Part shown: one piece after another, positions 40,200 to 49,388 of the stretch
How positions within the stretch are numbered: the stretch's first letter is position 1
Layout of the letters: each line of letters begins with the position of its first letter
Assembly (NCBI RefSeq): GCF_021462225.1
Contig: NC_061818.1
Location: forward strand, 20,533,978 to 20,597,977
DNA: 64,000 bases
Direction of reading: 5' to 3'
Origin: Girardinichthys multiradiatus
Lineage: Eukaryota; Chordata; Actinopteri; Cyprinodontiformes; Goodeidae
The notes under the pieces: generated by a model
Seen by the model: only the letters and a program-made list of their open reading frames with translations
The model's database searches: none
Told to the model about the DNA's origin: nothing
Translations under genes and position numbers: made by a program

Positions 40200-43100
40200 T
40201 TTGTGTGTCCACGAGGCAACAGAGGAGCAGTTTAACCATGATGAGAAGGAATCAATAAAAGGGGTAACCTAGCAACAGGCTGCTGCCGGCTAGTTCTATC
40301 TGTTTACTCATGTAAAGGCATATATAAAGAGGACTGTGCATACATACGTCTGTGCATGTGCATGTTAGGTATGGATATGCTGGCCCTCTAGAAAAGTGGA
40401 GGCAGGGTCACAGTGCAGCTGAGATGTACAGATATATTATTTTCATTAGTTCTTTTCTAATTTGCTGTCTGCACCTTTGGGGCCAAGCTAATCTAAGCTA
40501 ATATGTGTTTGGGTTCAGCTATATTGTTTTCTTTATTCTTTATGAAACCAATTTTCTGACTAGCATACAAAAATAAGAAAAAAATAGTTTGGATGTGCTT
40601 TAAATGACAAAAACACTTTATTTTATCGAGATTGATTAAGACTGAAAAATATCATAATTGCTAGCTGAGAGCAAAATGTTTTTCCCATAAACTGTGGCAT
40701 AGTTAAAAATATCATTCCGGCTAGTACTTTTAAAAGGGATATCATTAGGGATATTATTTGAATAGGCACAACCATTGAGTCACAAAAGTACACTCTTGAT
40801 CCTTGGGAGCAGCATTTCTTTTTTATGTTTTTTTTGTTTTGGAAACTGGGGGGGACATAAGGCTTGAAATGTTTTGCTCTGATGACCGTGGAAGCATAGA
40901 TTACAAAACTTTAAAGGCCAGTATACCTAACAAAAGATTATAGGGAGTTATTAACTATCCAATCTTAACAAATAAAATCTGTTTTATTTGTGCGAATATT
41001 CAGTCTTACTCTTTTATAACCTTTTGTTGATGTTAAAATGACATGTTTACTGTGTCATACATGACATTTCGCTTTCTTTGGCTTTTTCTTGCCACTCGAC
41101 TAAAAATCAAGAGATTTCTGGAGCTCCTCCAAAGTTACTATCGGCCTCTTGGCTGCTTCTCCAATTGGTGCTCTCCTTACAGTGTGTGTCAGTTTAGATG
41201 GTTGGGTTTGTGTGGGTAGCTTTATAGGTGTTCCATATTCTTTTTGTTTTCTAATGCTGGATTGAACAGTGTTCTTTGAGATGTTGACAGCTTGGAATAT
41301 TGCTTTATAACATAAACATGCTTTAAACTTCTCCACATCTACATCCCAGACCTAGCTTCTGTGTCCCTTGACCTTCATGATGTTGTTTTTTCATTGATGC
41401 TCTCTAACAAATGTCTGAGGCCTTCACAAAAGAAACTTTGGAAGTCCAATAGTTGCACAGATTTCCATGTAGGGGTATTAAAAAAAAGAGGACTAAATCT
41501 AAACCTACAGCATACCTACAGATTGTTATTTGTAAAATTAGAAGAAAACTATATATTATTTTCTGGCTACTTCACAATTTTGTCTTACTTTCTGTTGCCC
41601 TATCACATAAAATCTCAATCTAATATATTCCAATTTTTTGTTTTAATATGATAAAACTCAAAAACATTCAAGGGGTTGTAGATGAATACCTAAGGAATTG
41701 AGCCCTCAAGCTAAGCCTGGAGCATATTACAACGCTGGGAGTGAAAAAACGCAAGGTACGCAGGTTTGGACCATGCTTAGTAACAGTCGAAAACTACAGA
41801 CTAAGGGAGACCAAATATGGAGCGTGTGTGCTTGTACAGAAAGACTGTCCTTAAAGTCAGAGCTATATGATGGAAAATGCCAGATATGTTATTGTATATG
41901 TGCTGACAGGAAGTCTATAAAAGAGGCTGTGTCTAAAGATCAACAGATTCCTCCATATTGGCGTACCAATCTGTAACTTTTGATGTGAGCCTGGTTGAAA
42001 TAAAAATCCTCTTGTTCAACAAGTCTGTGTCAACAGAGTCCTTTCCTGAAGCTCTCATGCATTCGCAGTTTGCCTCATAGATAACAGGGTATAAATAATT
42101 TTACAAGGCAGTGTAATAATGTAATATTTTTTTTTTTTTTCAGGACTTGCAGATAACAAATAAGTTAAAACAAAAAGAGTCAAGAGAAAAAGCTACATAT
42201 TCGGTTACTAATTCATCTTCAACTGAAAAATGGCTGGAAGAAAAGATAAACAAAAGGCAAACATTCAGATTTGTTTTAGTAGTTCAATCGCTTACAGCAT
42301 AAAAGTTAGAATACTTTCCATTAATTTCACTGTTTTTCTTTTCTTGGCTTCAGACTGACAATATCTCGTAAAACTTACTGGAAAAGGTTAAAAACAAATA
42401 TGGTAGGATTGCCCCTCCAAACAGTAAACATTTACTGAGAAGGAGAACATCTGGGTCCGTATCATCGACCTTGCAGTCTTGCTAATGGGGAGATTTAGTT
42501 CCAGAGGGAGGATGATTAAAGTAAAGTGTCGCCTGTCATTTTAGTTTCACCTCTTTCCATTAAACTCTCATCTTCTCTCTTTGATGTGGAGCCTCCGATT
42601 TACCATCTACCTTCTCCACATTTTCCACCAGCAACTTTGTTTCAGTCTGTTCCACATCATCTCACATTTGTTCTTTGTTATGTTTTTTATTTATCCTGTC
42701 CCAAAATTCTTGTAAGTTCTTATATTTCTTTATTTTTAAGTGTTTTGCCTAAAGTCTGTGAGGTGGTTCTTACACAGAATGACTGACTGGTTCAGGGTCA
42801 GTGTGAAAAGCTTGCACAGTGGTGAATGAAGAGCTATTCCATCAGGAGCTCCGGTAAATGGGACACAACAACTCAACAGAAACCTCCCTTCCTGTGAAAG
42901 CCGACCTTTCATAATGACTGTCAAATGGTGATGGTCTGGGTTATATATAGATACATATATATATATACATATATATTAAGAGAGTAATTCAAACTGTAGC
43001 TGTAAGCATGTTGTGTTATTATAGGTGGAGTCCAGCCCCTCACCTGCTCTCTTGTTTGGTTTTCCACTCAAAGCACGCAGCCGACACACGAGAGAGGGAA

Positions 43101-46100
43101 ATAAATGGGTGTAGAGAAGGTGAAAAGGCTCAAGGGCAAATTGGTGCTTCTGAGTGTAAGATCAAAGTGCTTTGGGTCGGAAAAAGAAAAGCAGAAACTA
43201 GAAATATTATATGTAAAGATGTATTCTAGGCACACTTTCTTTCCACTAAAGGAAAGAAAGAAGCTCTAAAACACATTTGATACTAAACTTGTCTCCGCTG
43301 CCTCTTCCAGCACGTATGCATATGAACATGCACATGCACCCAAAAGCTCCATTTATGCTCTTTATTTCCCAGCCGTGCTGCATGATGTGCTCCATAAAGG
43401 GTTTGTTTGATTTTTACAGCACTCAAGCTGTCATGCGTCACTTGCAGGAGGCTAATTTTGAAAGCCGTTTGGGTTCACAGTTTAGTTGCTGTTGTTACAC
43501 AACCACTTATCAAAAGCAATGTAGATAGAGATGAGTGTTTGTGTACTGTCCTCTTCACGACTAACACCCTCGTCTTTTAGGAAAATGTTAGTCCAATCAC
43601 TATTGCGTGTGTGGGTATATGATTCATAAAGGATGTAATCTGTGAGAGCACACATCATTGGTCACAACACTGTGCTTTACTTGCAGTCAACACAGTAAAC
43701 TGGGAAACATAAACTAAGCAACTGGCTTTAAACCAGTTTATCAAAATGTACATTAAAGTTCTGTGGGTCCGGAGAACAAAACAGACAAATGTACTGTATG
43801 ATTTATATATATAATGTGCTGTTGCTGTACTGTGTTACACATAATAGATATTGAATGTAACTAATAAGAACTGAACTAGTAGTTTTTGCAATTGCACAGT
43901 TTATTCCCACCATGACATGATGATGTAATTTACATTTAGTCTATTTCAGATCTTAATTTTTAACCAAAAAGGGAAAGTTAAGCCCAGAACTATTCACATC
44001 TATGGCAAATTTAGATTAAAAGTTCTTTTCATTCCAACAAGAGGTTAGTTTCTGATCCTAAATGGCAAACATTTGTCCAAAAGATAAAAAGACAAAGTTC
44101 AATTGATTTGACTTTGAAATGGAAAATCTTTTTTGATTTCAATTTCTAAAACATGGTATGTTAAAATTATTCATATATTTCATGTTTAAAAAAAATCTCT
44201 ATTCAGTGTGAAATTATCAGTTCCGATTTTGATCATTTCAAGTATTTCAGATTTTGAGCTAGATATTATCAAATGTAGTCCAGACGCATTAATAACATTG
44301 TAATAGGCCTTCAGTTTGGTGTCGATTGAAAGCTCTGGACCAACTTTAGCATCACTAGCTACTAACGGTTAGTCAGTTGTGGTGTTCGTACCGTCAAAAC
44401 GTTCGGATCCTGTCTATAACTTTATCACCAGATAGTCATTCTACCAAATACTTGAAATGTTTCCAACTCTGTCAACACGAACAGGCCAGTTTGATTTTTT
44501 TTGTATTTCATAATAAGAGTGTCAAACATGGAAACAGTATGTTAAGCTTAAAGCTATCACCTTCAGATCTGGGGATCATAATGATAGCTTGCATTTACTT
44601 CACTAGACAAAGTTACATGCTGACAACAACAGGATGGTTCTTCCTGAGACAGACTTTATTTTGATGATAAATATCGTGCCGTTTAAGTAAAATTAATGCA
44701 GTTTTTGTGTCCTTTTTTGTCCTTGAGAGATACATTCTCTAAATAGGGGAAACAGCAGACCTCCCCACTCTACATTTGTCAAAAACAAGTTTTATTTATT
44801 TTGTTGTTCTTGGTCTGAGCGCTAATTTTCTTTATCTCTTTGTTGCCACCATTCGAAATGGGAGTTTTATTGTTGCTAATGACACACACAGGCACAGTGG
44901 TCACAAAAATATTGCCAGCATGTGGGCGTCTGCAGAGAATTGTGGCAAAATATGTGTGGCATAGACTTCTAAGCTGAGCAGACTGGAAAGTACGAAATCA
45001 TCATTACCCTTCAGCTCAAATCCATGACTGTTCATGGATGGCAAAGAATAATTGTGGGCATTAGTTGCTCACAGTTTAGCCACACTGTGAACATGCTTAA
45101 TAATAATCAAGTACTGTGTATATACTCTGTATTGCAATGTATTTACCCATCAGCGTGATTCGTTCTTTAATGACAATGCCTTTAAAGTTCCTACTTGAAA
45201 GTAAATGAGCAAGTGAGCACTTTGTTCATTTACCTTTCCTTCCTACTCGATCCCTCTAAAACACGGCATAGAAAATGAGCAGCTTTTAAACCACACTCAA
45301 AGCATATTTGAGATTAAGGAAAGTGGAATAAAAGGTTAAACAAACATAAGGGAGACCACAGATTTTCTCATGGGAAAAAAATGGATTGCCAATCGATTCC
45401 AATAAGTAGACTGTACATATCAGATGAGATGTTTAAATGGATCCTCTAACAAAACTAAGTCCATAAAAGAAAACTTATAGAAATGTACTGAAGGTGAAGG
45501 CCCAGCTCTAACAGATCAATATGTAAAATGCATAATTATTTTTCCATCACCACAATGATTTCTATAGTACTTTAAACTAAAATGATGAAGGATATAAAAA
45601 TGCAACATAATCCAAAATGCATAGCACGCGCAAATCACAGCCCTGAAAATTTAGTATACAACCAAAAGTACAACCTTCCTATCAGGAACATTTTCCACGT
45701 ATTCCACGTAATCTGCTTTCATCCCAGTGGGAATTGAAAGGGGTAGCGAATAGCTCCAGAAAACAATTCACAATCCTGAAAAAGTTTTCCCGAAGTCAAA
45801 AGCAGCCATTTTGTTAGTTTCTGCTTCAAATTAGGAACTTCCCCAGTGTAAGGAAACCAATGACAATGATTTAACACTCTTGCCACTATAAAGAACTATC
45901 AACACTGGTAGCAAATGAGCTGTTTAGGTAAAATGAGCCTATAAATCCCTAAATAAAACCTTTAAGCTTGAAGCAATCTCAAAATTTTCATAGTTACTTG
46001 GAATAAAATTGACAGAAAGATAAGAAACTACTTTTACTCATCTACCACCCATGGGAAAAACAATAGTTTACCTCCTTGTTCCAATCTGAATTTTGCAAAT

Positions 46101-48113
46101 CCAAGTAGAGAATCTTTAAGAAATTATGTTGTTTCTTTAAAGAGCTTTCCTGTGTCTAAAACTCTGCATAACTGGTGCAGCCCACTGGAGTCATATAGGA
46201 ACTAAATGAGCATGAGCAAACCAGCAAACAACCTGATAAAATTTGAGCGGAGCACACAAACTACTTACCCAAGTTAAAAGTGAAAATAATTAAGGCAGAG
46301 AAAGCAATTATGAGTAATGGAAAGCTAAAATGAGAAGTATCAAGATCAGCGGTGCCATGTGAGGAAATTAACGTCCTAAAATGAAGCAGGAAACAAGCTA
46401 CAAGCAAAACCAAAGACCATGACATGTAAGTCTGCTTGGGGGTTTCTGTCTAATCACAAACCTGATGAGAAAAGCATATAAGAAAGGACTCGGGGCAATC
46501 TAGAAAGATTGTGCAAAAAATATTGGTCAAAGACTCTTTTCTGTATTCTCCAAAACTCTGAAATGTTAAAAGAGAAGGCAAGACAGAAAGTTTTTTAAGC
46601 TTATTGCACATGTTTACCAGGGAGTTCAGTGATATGCAGGGTGCCTTGTGATGACATCCTCGTAAACTGATTAATTTGTCAAACTGTGAGACTGTCAGTT
46701 ACAATTTCGGTCTTATATCCTATTTCTTATTTATTCCAAAATGCTCAGTATCTCTGTCTCAACAGAGGTATCCCTGCCTACGTACCACTTCTGCTCTCTT
46801 CTCTCAATTTCTTTCATTCCTCCTGAGTCTCTCAGGTGTACTCTAACTCATGACCTGGGGCGGAAAGCCACACTTCATTAAGCCCTGTACTGATCCTGAG
46901 GTGCTGGAGAAGCCAGAGGCAAAGTCAAAGGGGCTTGTTCTGCCAGGAGAGAACCCTTGTAATTAAAGCTATGAAGCTAATTTAGATGAAAATATCTTTA
47001 AAGATACAAGTTGCAATAATTTCACTTTTTTTGTTACTTACTATATGCGATACCATCCAGTTATTCCAATCATCCAATAATTTAACCACAAAGTAATAAA
47101 TGCTTTCCTTAAGAATTGCACTCTTGAAAGTTTCTCATATGATTTGAGCAAAGCTTGTAAAGAATCTGTTAAAAGGCAAGATAAGCAAGTTGAAATCTTA
47201 CATTTTACCCTAAAGAGAGTCTGATTATGACATGACAAAAGATCCATGTAGTTTTATGCCAAACAGAAAGTCTTTGCGCTTCTTTAGCCGTGATGCGTCG
47301 AAGAGATGCTCATTCATTTCGGCTGCTCTACTGTGCTTAATTGGCAGATTCTTCAGCAAGTTCCTCTGTGGAAGATATAGATGGTTCATAGAGACGCTGG
47401 CCATAGTGACCTGTGAGGCATTAAGTCCAACCACTTATTCATGTTTATGTTCTCGTGAACGTCTGCACACATGCCAGCAAATGTGCTGGCACATGGGAGG
47501 ATAAAAGCAGAAGAAGGGGCAGATCCACAGATTAAAGAGGGTTTGCTACTCCAAGGGTGAACTTGGCATTGATATGACCCAAATAACTCTTTGATTTCCT
47601 CAGAAATTATCCTTTAATGTATTCTTAGCTGTTGAAGCAAATGTGGTTAGTAATATGAATCACTTTTGTTTATTAAAAATTAGTAACCGTAGATTATTAA
47701 AATGTACCCGTTTAGTCATGTCTAGAAATGCAACACCACAGATTTTATGCCACAATAAATGATCATAATAACAATAAATACAACTTCATGATATGAACCT
47801 TAAGCACAAGGACTAAAAGATATTCACAGATGAAGTTTTCATTTAATGATTTCAGATCGGGATGCTCCATACCTCCAGGTAAGCTGATGGGGCCACATCC
47901 TTTGCCCTGAGGGTCTTCTTTCACCATGAAGATGCTCTTCTTGCAAAGCCTCCAGAGGCCAAAGTGGGCCGCCTCACATGTGGCGTTGAGCCTCTCCACC
48001 CGGGGGCTCAGGACAGCCCAGTGGTCGGTCACCACTGCAGCCAGCATCGCCGACATGCCCACCATGATCACCACAGATATGATCTTGACCTTTGTTGCCT
48101 GCTCTTCAAACAT
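29965..48113 (-). CDS. cacng1: Voltage-gated calcium channel gamma-1 subunit, complete spliced gene (4 coding exons)
   Basis: Coding exons are 48113-47873, 35154-35080, 30521-30384 and 30197-29965 (241+75+138+233 bp). All junctions are GT-AG and join in phase 1 to give 228 residues plus TAG. The protein is a claudin-fold four-helix membrane protein. Helix 1 is about residues 10-30, followed by an extracellular loop with the GLW motif at 52-54, cysteines 46, 57, 73 and 84, and N-glycosylation sequons at N43 and N83. Helix 2 is about 109-133, helix 3 about 144-161 and helix 4 about 183-206, with a short cytosolic tail. Recognised by close similarity to mammalian CACNG1, for example DHWAVLSP, the KRDYLLRP-like segment, VMRQSVKRMIDS and the MPRNPW tail. 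In the family it is the auxiliary subunit of the skeletal-muscle Cav1.1 channel in the T-tubule. Length is close to human (about 222). Introns are about 12.7 kb, 4.6 kb and 186 bp; the two long ones are full of transposon relics. Confidence 0.95.
30198..30383 (-). other. cacng1 intron 3 (186 bp)
   Basis: Donor gtcaga and acceptor catgcag. Very short compared with the other two introns, and free of repeats. Confidence 0.9.
30384..30521 (-). CDS. cacng1: cacng1 coding exon 3
   Basis: Begins after acceptor cctcccaag with AG-TAC and ends GCC-TTT-GCA-G before donor gtcaga. It encodes YNISAAAITIFSL at the start of helix 2, then helix 2, the basic cytosolic loop GKGRDYLLRP, and the start of helix 3 (MFFAFAG). 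The 138-bp length preserves phase 1. The intron after it is only 186 bp. Confidence 0.95.
31000..31625. repeat. Array of CATGTGAAA / CACATGTG-type motifs, left part
   Basis: The motif acatgtgaaa, or its complement tttcacatgt, recurs many times at irregular spacing (for example about 31068, 31164, 31215, 31290, 31332, 31380, 31560 and 31600). The core is palindromic. The pattern resumes at 33830-34030 after two inserted elements. In cacng1 intron 2. Confidence 0.5.
32180..33000 (+). mobile_element. Tc1-like transposon relic in cacng1 intron 2
   Basis: An open stretch at 32229-32510 reads as transposase N-terminus: YNIIKRFRKSEVI, QGRKPTLNACDLR, NTVHHFLYKYQLKLYLAKRKP. Broken frames then follow through LLWARAHQRWTNANWK, FQIVFGNH and FSARQ-like catalytic sequence (near 32830). 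The QEWERI...LQQLVSSAPKRL C-terminus is at 32880-32945. The segment carrying the catalytic Glu is deleted. No terminal repeats could be fixed. Confidence 0.75.
33170..33740. repeat. hAT-like non-autonomous repeat in cacng1 intron 2
   Basis: Non-coding block starting gttagggcttgagcaacgga, then gaacccagaatgcaga, followed by an A-rich stretch, caggtggagcaaggagacag, and a long A/C-rich tail (aaaaccaaacaacccc). Layout resembles blocks at 7975-8760 and 35900-36355. Family assignment is tentative. Confidence 0.4.
33830..34030. repeat. CATGTGAAA-type array, right part
   Basis: Contains gtttcacatatt, aaaacatgaattttt, acatgtgtttt, accatgtgaaattt and acacgtgc, matching the motif content of 31000-31625. 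Probably one older array split by the insertions between. Confidence 0.45.
35080..35154 (-). CDS. cacng1: cacng1 coding exon 2 (75 bp, too short to show as an ORF)
   Basis: Found by searching the minus strand of the long intron for the second half of the extracellular loop. Between acceptor ttctgcag and donor gtgggt the sequence reads KNCSYFKHF, then an acidic stretch, then VFEVKTQK. This matches mammalian CACNG1 (KNCSYFRHF ... IFEFTTQK) and has a length divisible by three that keeps phase 1 on both sides. It supplies the N-C-S sequon (N83) and cysteine 84. A Tc1-like fragment lies about 180 bp upstream in the intron. Confidence 0.95.
35330..35560 (+). mobile_element. Short Tc1-like fragment in cacng1 intron 1, near exon 2
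   Basis: Contains the TIR-proximal phrase tttacaaccacaaactttac and gtgacagaccaatg. This is joined directly to the transposase-region phrase caacatgtggaagaaggtgctct, so it is internally deleted. Lies about 180 bp from exon 2 on its 5' side. Confidence 0.55.
35900..36355. repeat. hAT-like non-autonomous repeat in cacng1 intron 1
   Basis: Pyrimidine-rich block with ctgcatgtgggtcagaaagc and actgtgacag at its right end, preceded by ataataaactgttgaacttt. This mimics a polyadenylated tail. Reversed, it resembles the starts of the blocks at 7975 and 33170. No ORF. Confidence 0.4.
36400..37690 (+). mobile_element. Decayed Tc1-like transposon related to the 22 kb / 60 kb family
   Basis: Starts caggtagatctaaaaaaaatt after TA and has the inner repeat gtgtctcagaaagttagaatat (about 36570), whose complement is at about 37620-37650. 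Internal fragments align with the intact family: GCGRKRCTSN, PQSVRIWSVMSSACVGPLCFLKS, YQEILEHFMLTS and NWFNDHGVTVL. Stops and shifts abound, and the outer right terminal repeat is lost. An older sister lineage of the young copies. Confidence 0.75.
37691..39780. other. cacng1 intron 1 sequence, nothing further recognised
   Basis: AT-rich intronic DNA with an aagg-type purine run at about 38860-38885. No coding or structural feature recognised. Confidence 0.5.
39781..39850. repeat. Microsatellite (TG)n, left bracket
   Basis: About 35 TG units with one gcg interruption. Confidence 0.97.
39851..40149. repeat. Dispersed repeat bracketed by GT microsatellites, with telomere-like stretch
   Basis: Contains gtgaggac (39923-39930) and gtcctcac (39940-39947) as a perfect 8-bp inverted repeat with a 9-nt loop, and another gtcctcac at 40122-40129. 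Between them is a series of gttagg/tttaggg units (about 39965-40060), the G-rich strand resembling degenerate TTAGGG. I recognise this as a common fish interspersed repeat that typically lies between GT tracts; I cannot name it with confidence. Confidence 0.6.
40150..40208. repeat. Microsatellite (GT)n, right bracket
   Basis: Some 25 GT units, then tatgtgtgtttgtgtgt. Confidence 0.97.
41040..42113 (-). mobile_element. Tc1-like relic in cacng1 intron 1, interrupted by a solo LTR
   Basis: The minus-strand remnant at 41100-41336 reads as transposase N-terminus (KNTVQSSIRKQKEYGT, then VTLEELQKSL). The right end is ataaataattttacaaggcagtg before TA, the reverse of the cagtgccttgcaaaag TIR. The 410-bp LTR at 41677-42086 sits inside this TIR. 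The left limit is uncertain. Confidence 0.7.
41677..42086 (+). mobile_element. Solo LTR of an endogenous retrovirus-like element
   Basis: 410 bp beginning TGTAGATGAATACC and ending ATAGATAACA (canonical TG...CA), flanked by the direct repeat GGGT (41673-41676 and 42087-42090). Removing it together with one GGGT restores a normal Tc1-like terminal repeat. Inside are a TATA box TATAAAAG (41916-41923) and a polyadenylation signal AATAAA (41999-42004) followed by a GT-containing stretch, in the order expected for U3-R-U5 on the plus strand. A 4-bp duplication fits gammaretrovirus-like (ERV1) elements. No internal viral genes remain. Confidence 0.8.
42114..47872. other. Remainder of cacng1 intron 1, no further feature except simple repeats
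   Basis: AT-rich intronic DNA. An ATATAC-type simple repeat lies at 42941-42977. Short ORFs have no family resemblance. Confidence 0.5.
42941..42977. repeat. AT-rich simple repeat (TA/TACATA)
   Basis: Runs of TA with ac/ga interruptions (atacatatatatatatacata). Confidence 0.85.
47873..48113 (-). CDS. cacng1: cacng1 coding exon 1
   Basis: Encodes residues 1-80 plus the first base of codon 81. It covers the short cytosolic N-terminus, helix 1 and most of the first extracellular loop (LNATC sequon, HFGLW motif). The start is the ATG read from 48113. A longer open frame continues upstream only to a TTG at 48125, which is not a credible start, and the family begins just ahead of helix 1. The exon ends CCT-GGA-G and is followed by donor gtatgg. 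Open reading beyond 47873 is intronic and does not resemble the family. Confidence 0.95.
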
Positions 48114-48488
48114 GTTGCTGCTCAAAGTTTGTACGCACTAAGCCGTAGGGGTGTGTGGGTCTGTGCACGTGTTTGCCACCAGTTTGCGTCAGTTGTGCAA
48201 GTGATTGCGTAGACTGCAGTGGAAGGTGCTCCTGTTCTTCTTTGTCTTCAGTCCTTGACATCGAACATTGTCTCCGGATGTTTTGCTGCCTTCACCACAC
48301 TGCTGATGTCTTCTTTTGTCTCTCCTGCTCTTCAAGGTTCTCTCTTTTTCATTCTCTGCCTTGTGCCTAGTGGTTGGTAAAAAGAGGCCAGATAACAGTG
48401 CCCTAGTTTCTGCCTCTCTTCCTCTCCCTCTCTGCTCGCCTTTGGTAAACTGAGGTCATTCACTTAAACGACAAAGATGTACCTGGAT

Positions 48489-48499
48489 CTTTTTATGCC
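48489..48499 (-). promoter_or_regulatory. Possible TATA-like element upstream of cacng1
   Basis: On the minus strand this reads GGCATAAAAAG, about 375-385 bp upstream of the cacng1 ATG. Its position would fit a core promoter with a 5' leader of roughly 350 bp. It is a single short motif in AT-rich DNA, so the call is weak. Confidence 0.25.
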
Positions 48500-48861
48500 T
48501 AATACATCAATACTTTTTAACAACGCATTTGGGGACAGTGTTAGAGCAAGACTGGGCTCTTTGATTTAAAGTTTCAACATATTTTTTTAACTCTGAGTGT
48601 TTCCCTGCAGTTCTAACAACATCAAAGCCATCTGATTAGGAACAACCCGTATTTTCTGACATCAATCTTCAATAAATCATCACTGTGCCAAACACTTATC
48701 AATCCATCTTGTATCTGGAACATTCTCTGTCACGTCTCTCTCGTACTCTTATTTAGTCCAATCTTGCTCAGTTGTCTCAAGCGCCATGTGCCATAGGACG
48801 TCTGGGGAGGAAGAGATTTCCTTTATTAGTTTCAGTCTGAAATGGCTGATCTACTTCACAG

Positions 48862-48913
48862 CCAATCAGCTGTCAAGATTTAAAACAAGGGCCCCACCTG
48901 ATGCCACCAGCTG
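48862..48913 (-). promoter_or_regulatory. Candidate muscle E-box cluster upstream of cacng1
   Basis: Within 52 bp there are two CAGCTG sites (48867-48872 and 48908-48913), one CACCTG (48895-48900) and a CCAAT core (48862-48866). They lie about 0.75 kb upstream of the cacng1 ATG. CAGCTG and CAGGTG/CACCTG are the preferred sites of MyoD/myogenin-type factors, and cacng1 is a skeletal-muscle gene in known vertebrates. A CArG-like CCTTTATTAG lies at about 48820. Function is inferred from motifs and position only. Confidence 0.35.
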
Positions 48914-49388
48914 ATCCAGATTTTTATGACAGAAAAGGGGTTTTTACTTCACACCTGTAGAATCTGATATTTATTCAGTTTACATTGTTCAAAATTATGT
49001 GGAAAATTATATATGGGAAAATTATCTGCATATTTATACTCAACATTTATTAATTTAACTCGAGTATCGTAAACGAAATGTCCTTTGAAAGTCTGAAATC
49101 ATACAGGTAGCTGAGTTTTCAATTATTACCAGTCATCAGGGGTTTGTTACTAAGAATTTTTTTAAACATGATAGATCTAAAGTGCACAATAGACATCTTT
49201 CCTGTAAATCTCCCTGCATAAATGGACAAGATTTTTATAGACCACTGTGCCCCACTTTAGATGGGACTCTGGCCCATTTTCAGCTCTGTCACTGCTTACA
49301 CAGCTCTGGGGGTTTTTTATACTTTAAACTTTGAGATATTTAAAGCAAAACATAAAGTCAAGAGGACACAAAATACAATCCTGGAATG

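Noticed and set aside
48114..48125. Upstream extension of cacng1 exon 1 to a TTG start
   Set aside because: Vertebrate genes rarely start at TTG, and the ATG at 48113 fits the length of the family's N-terminus.
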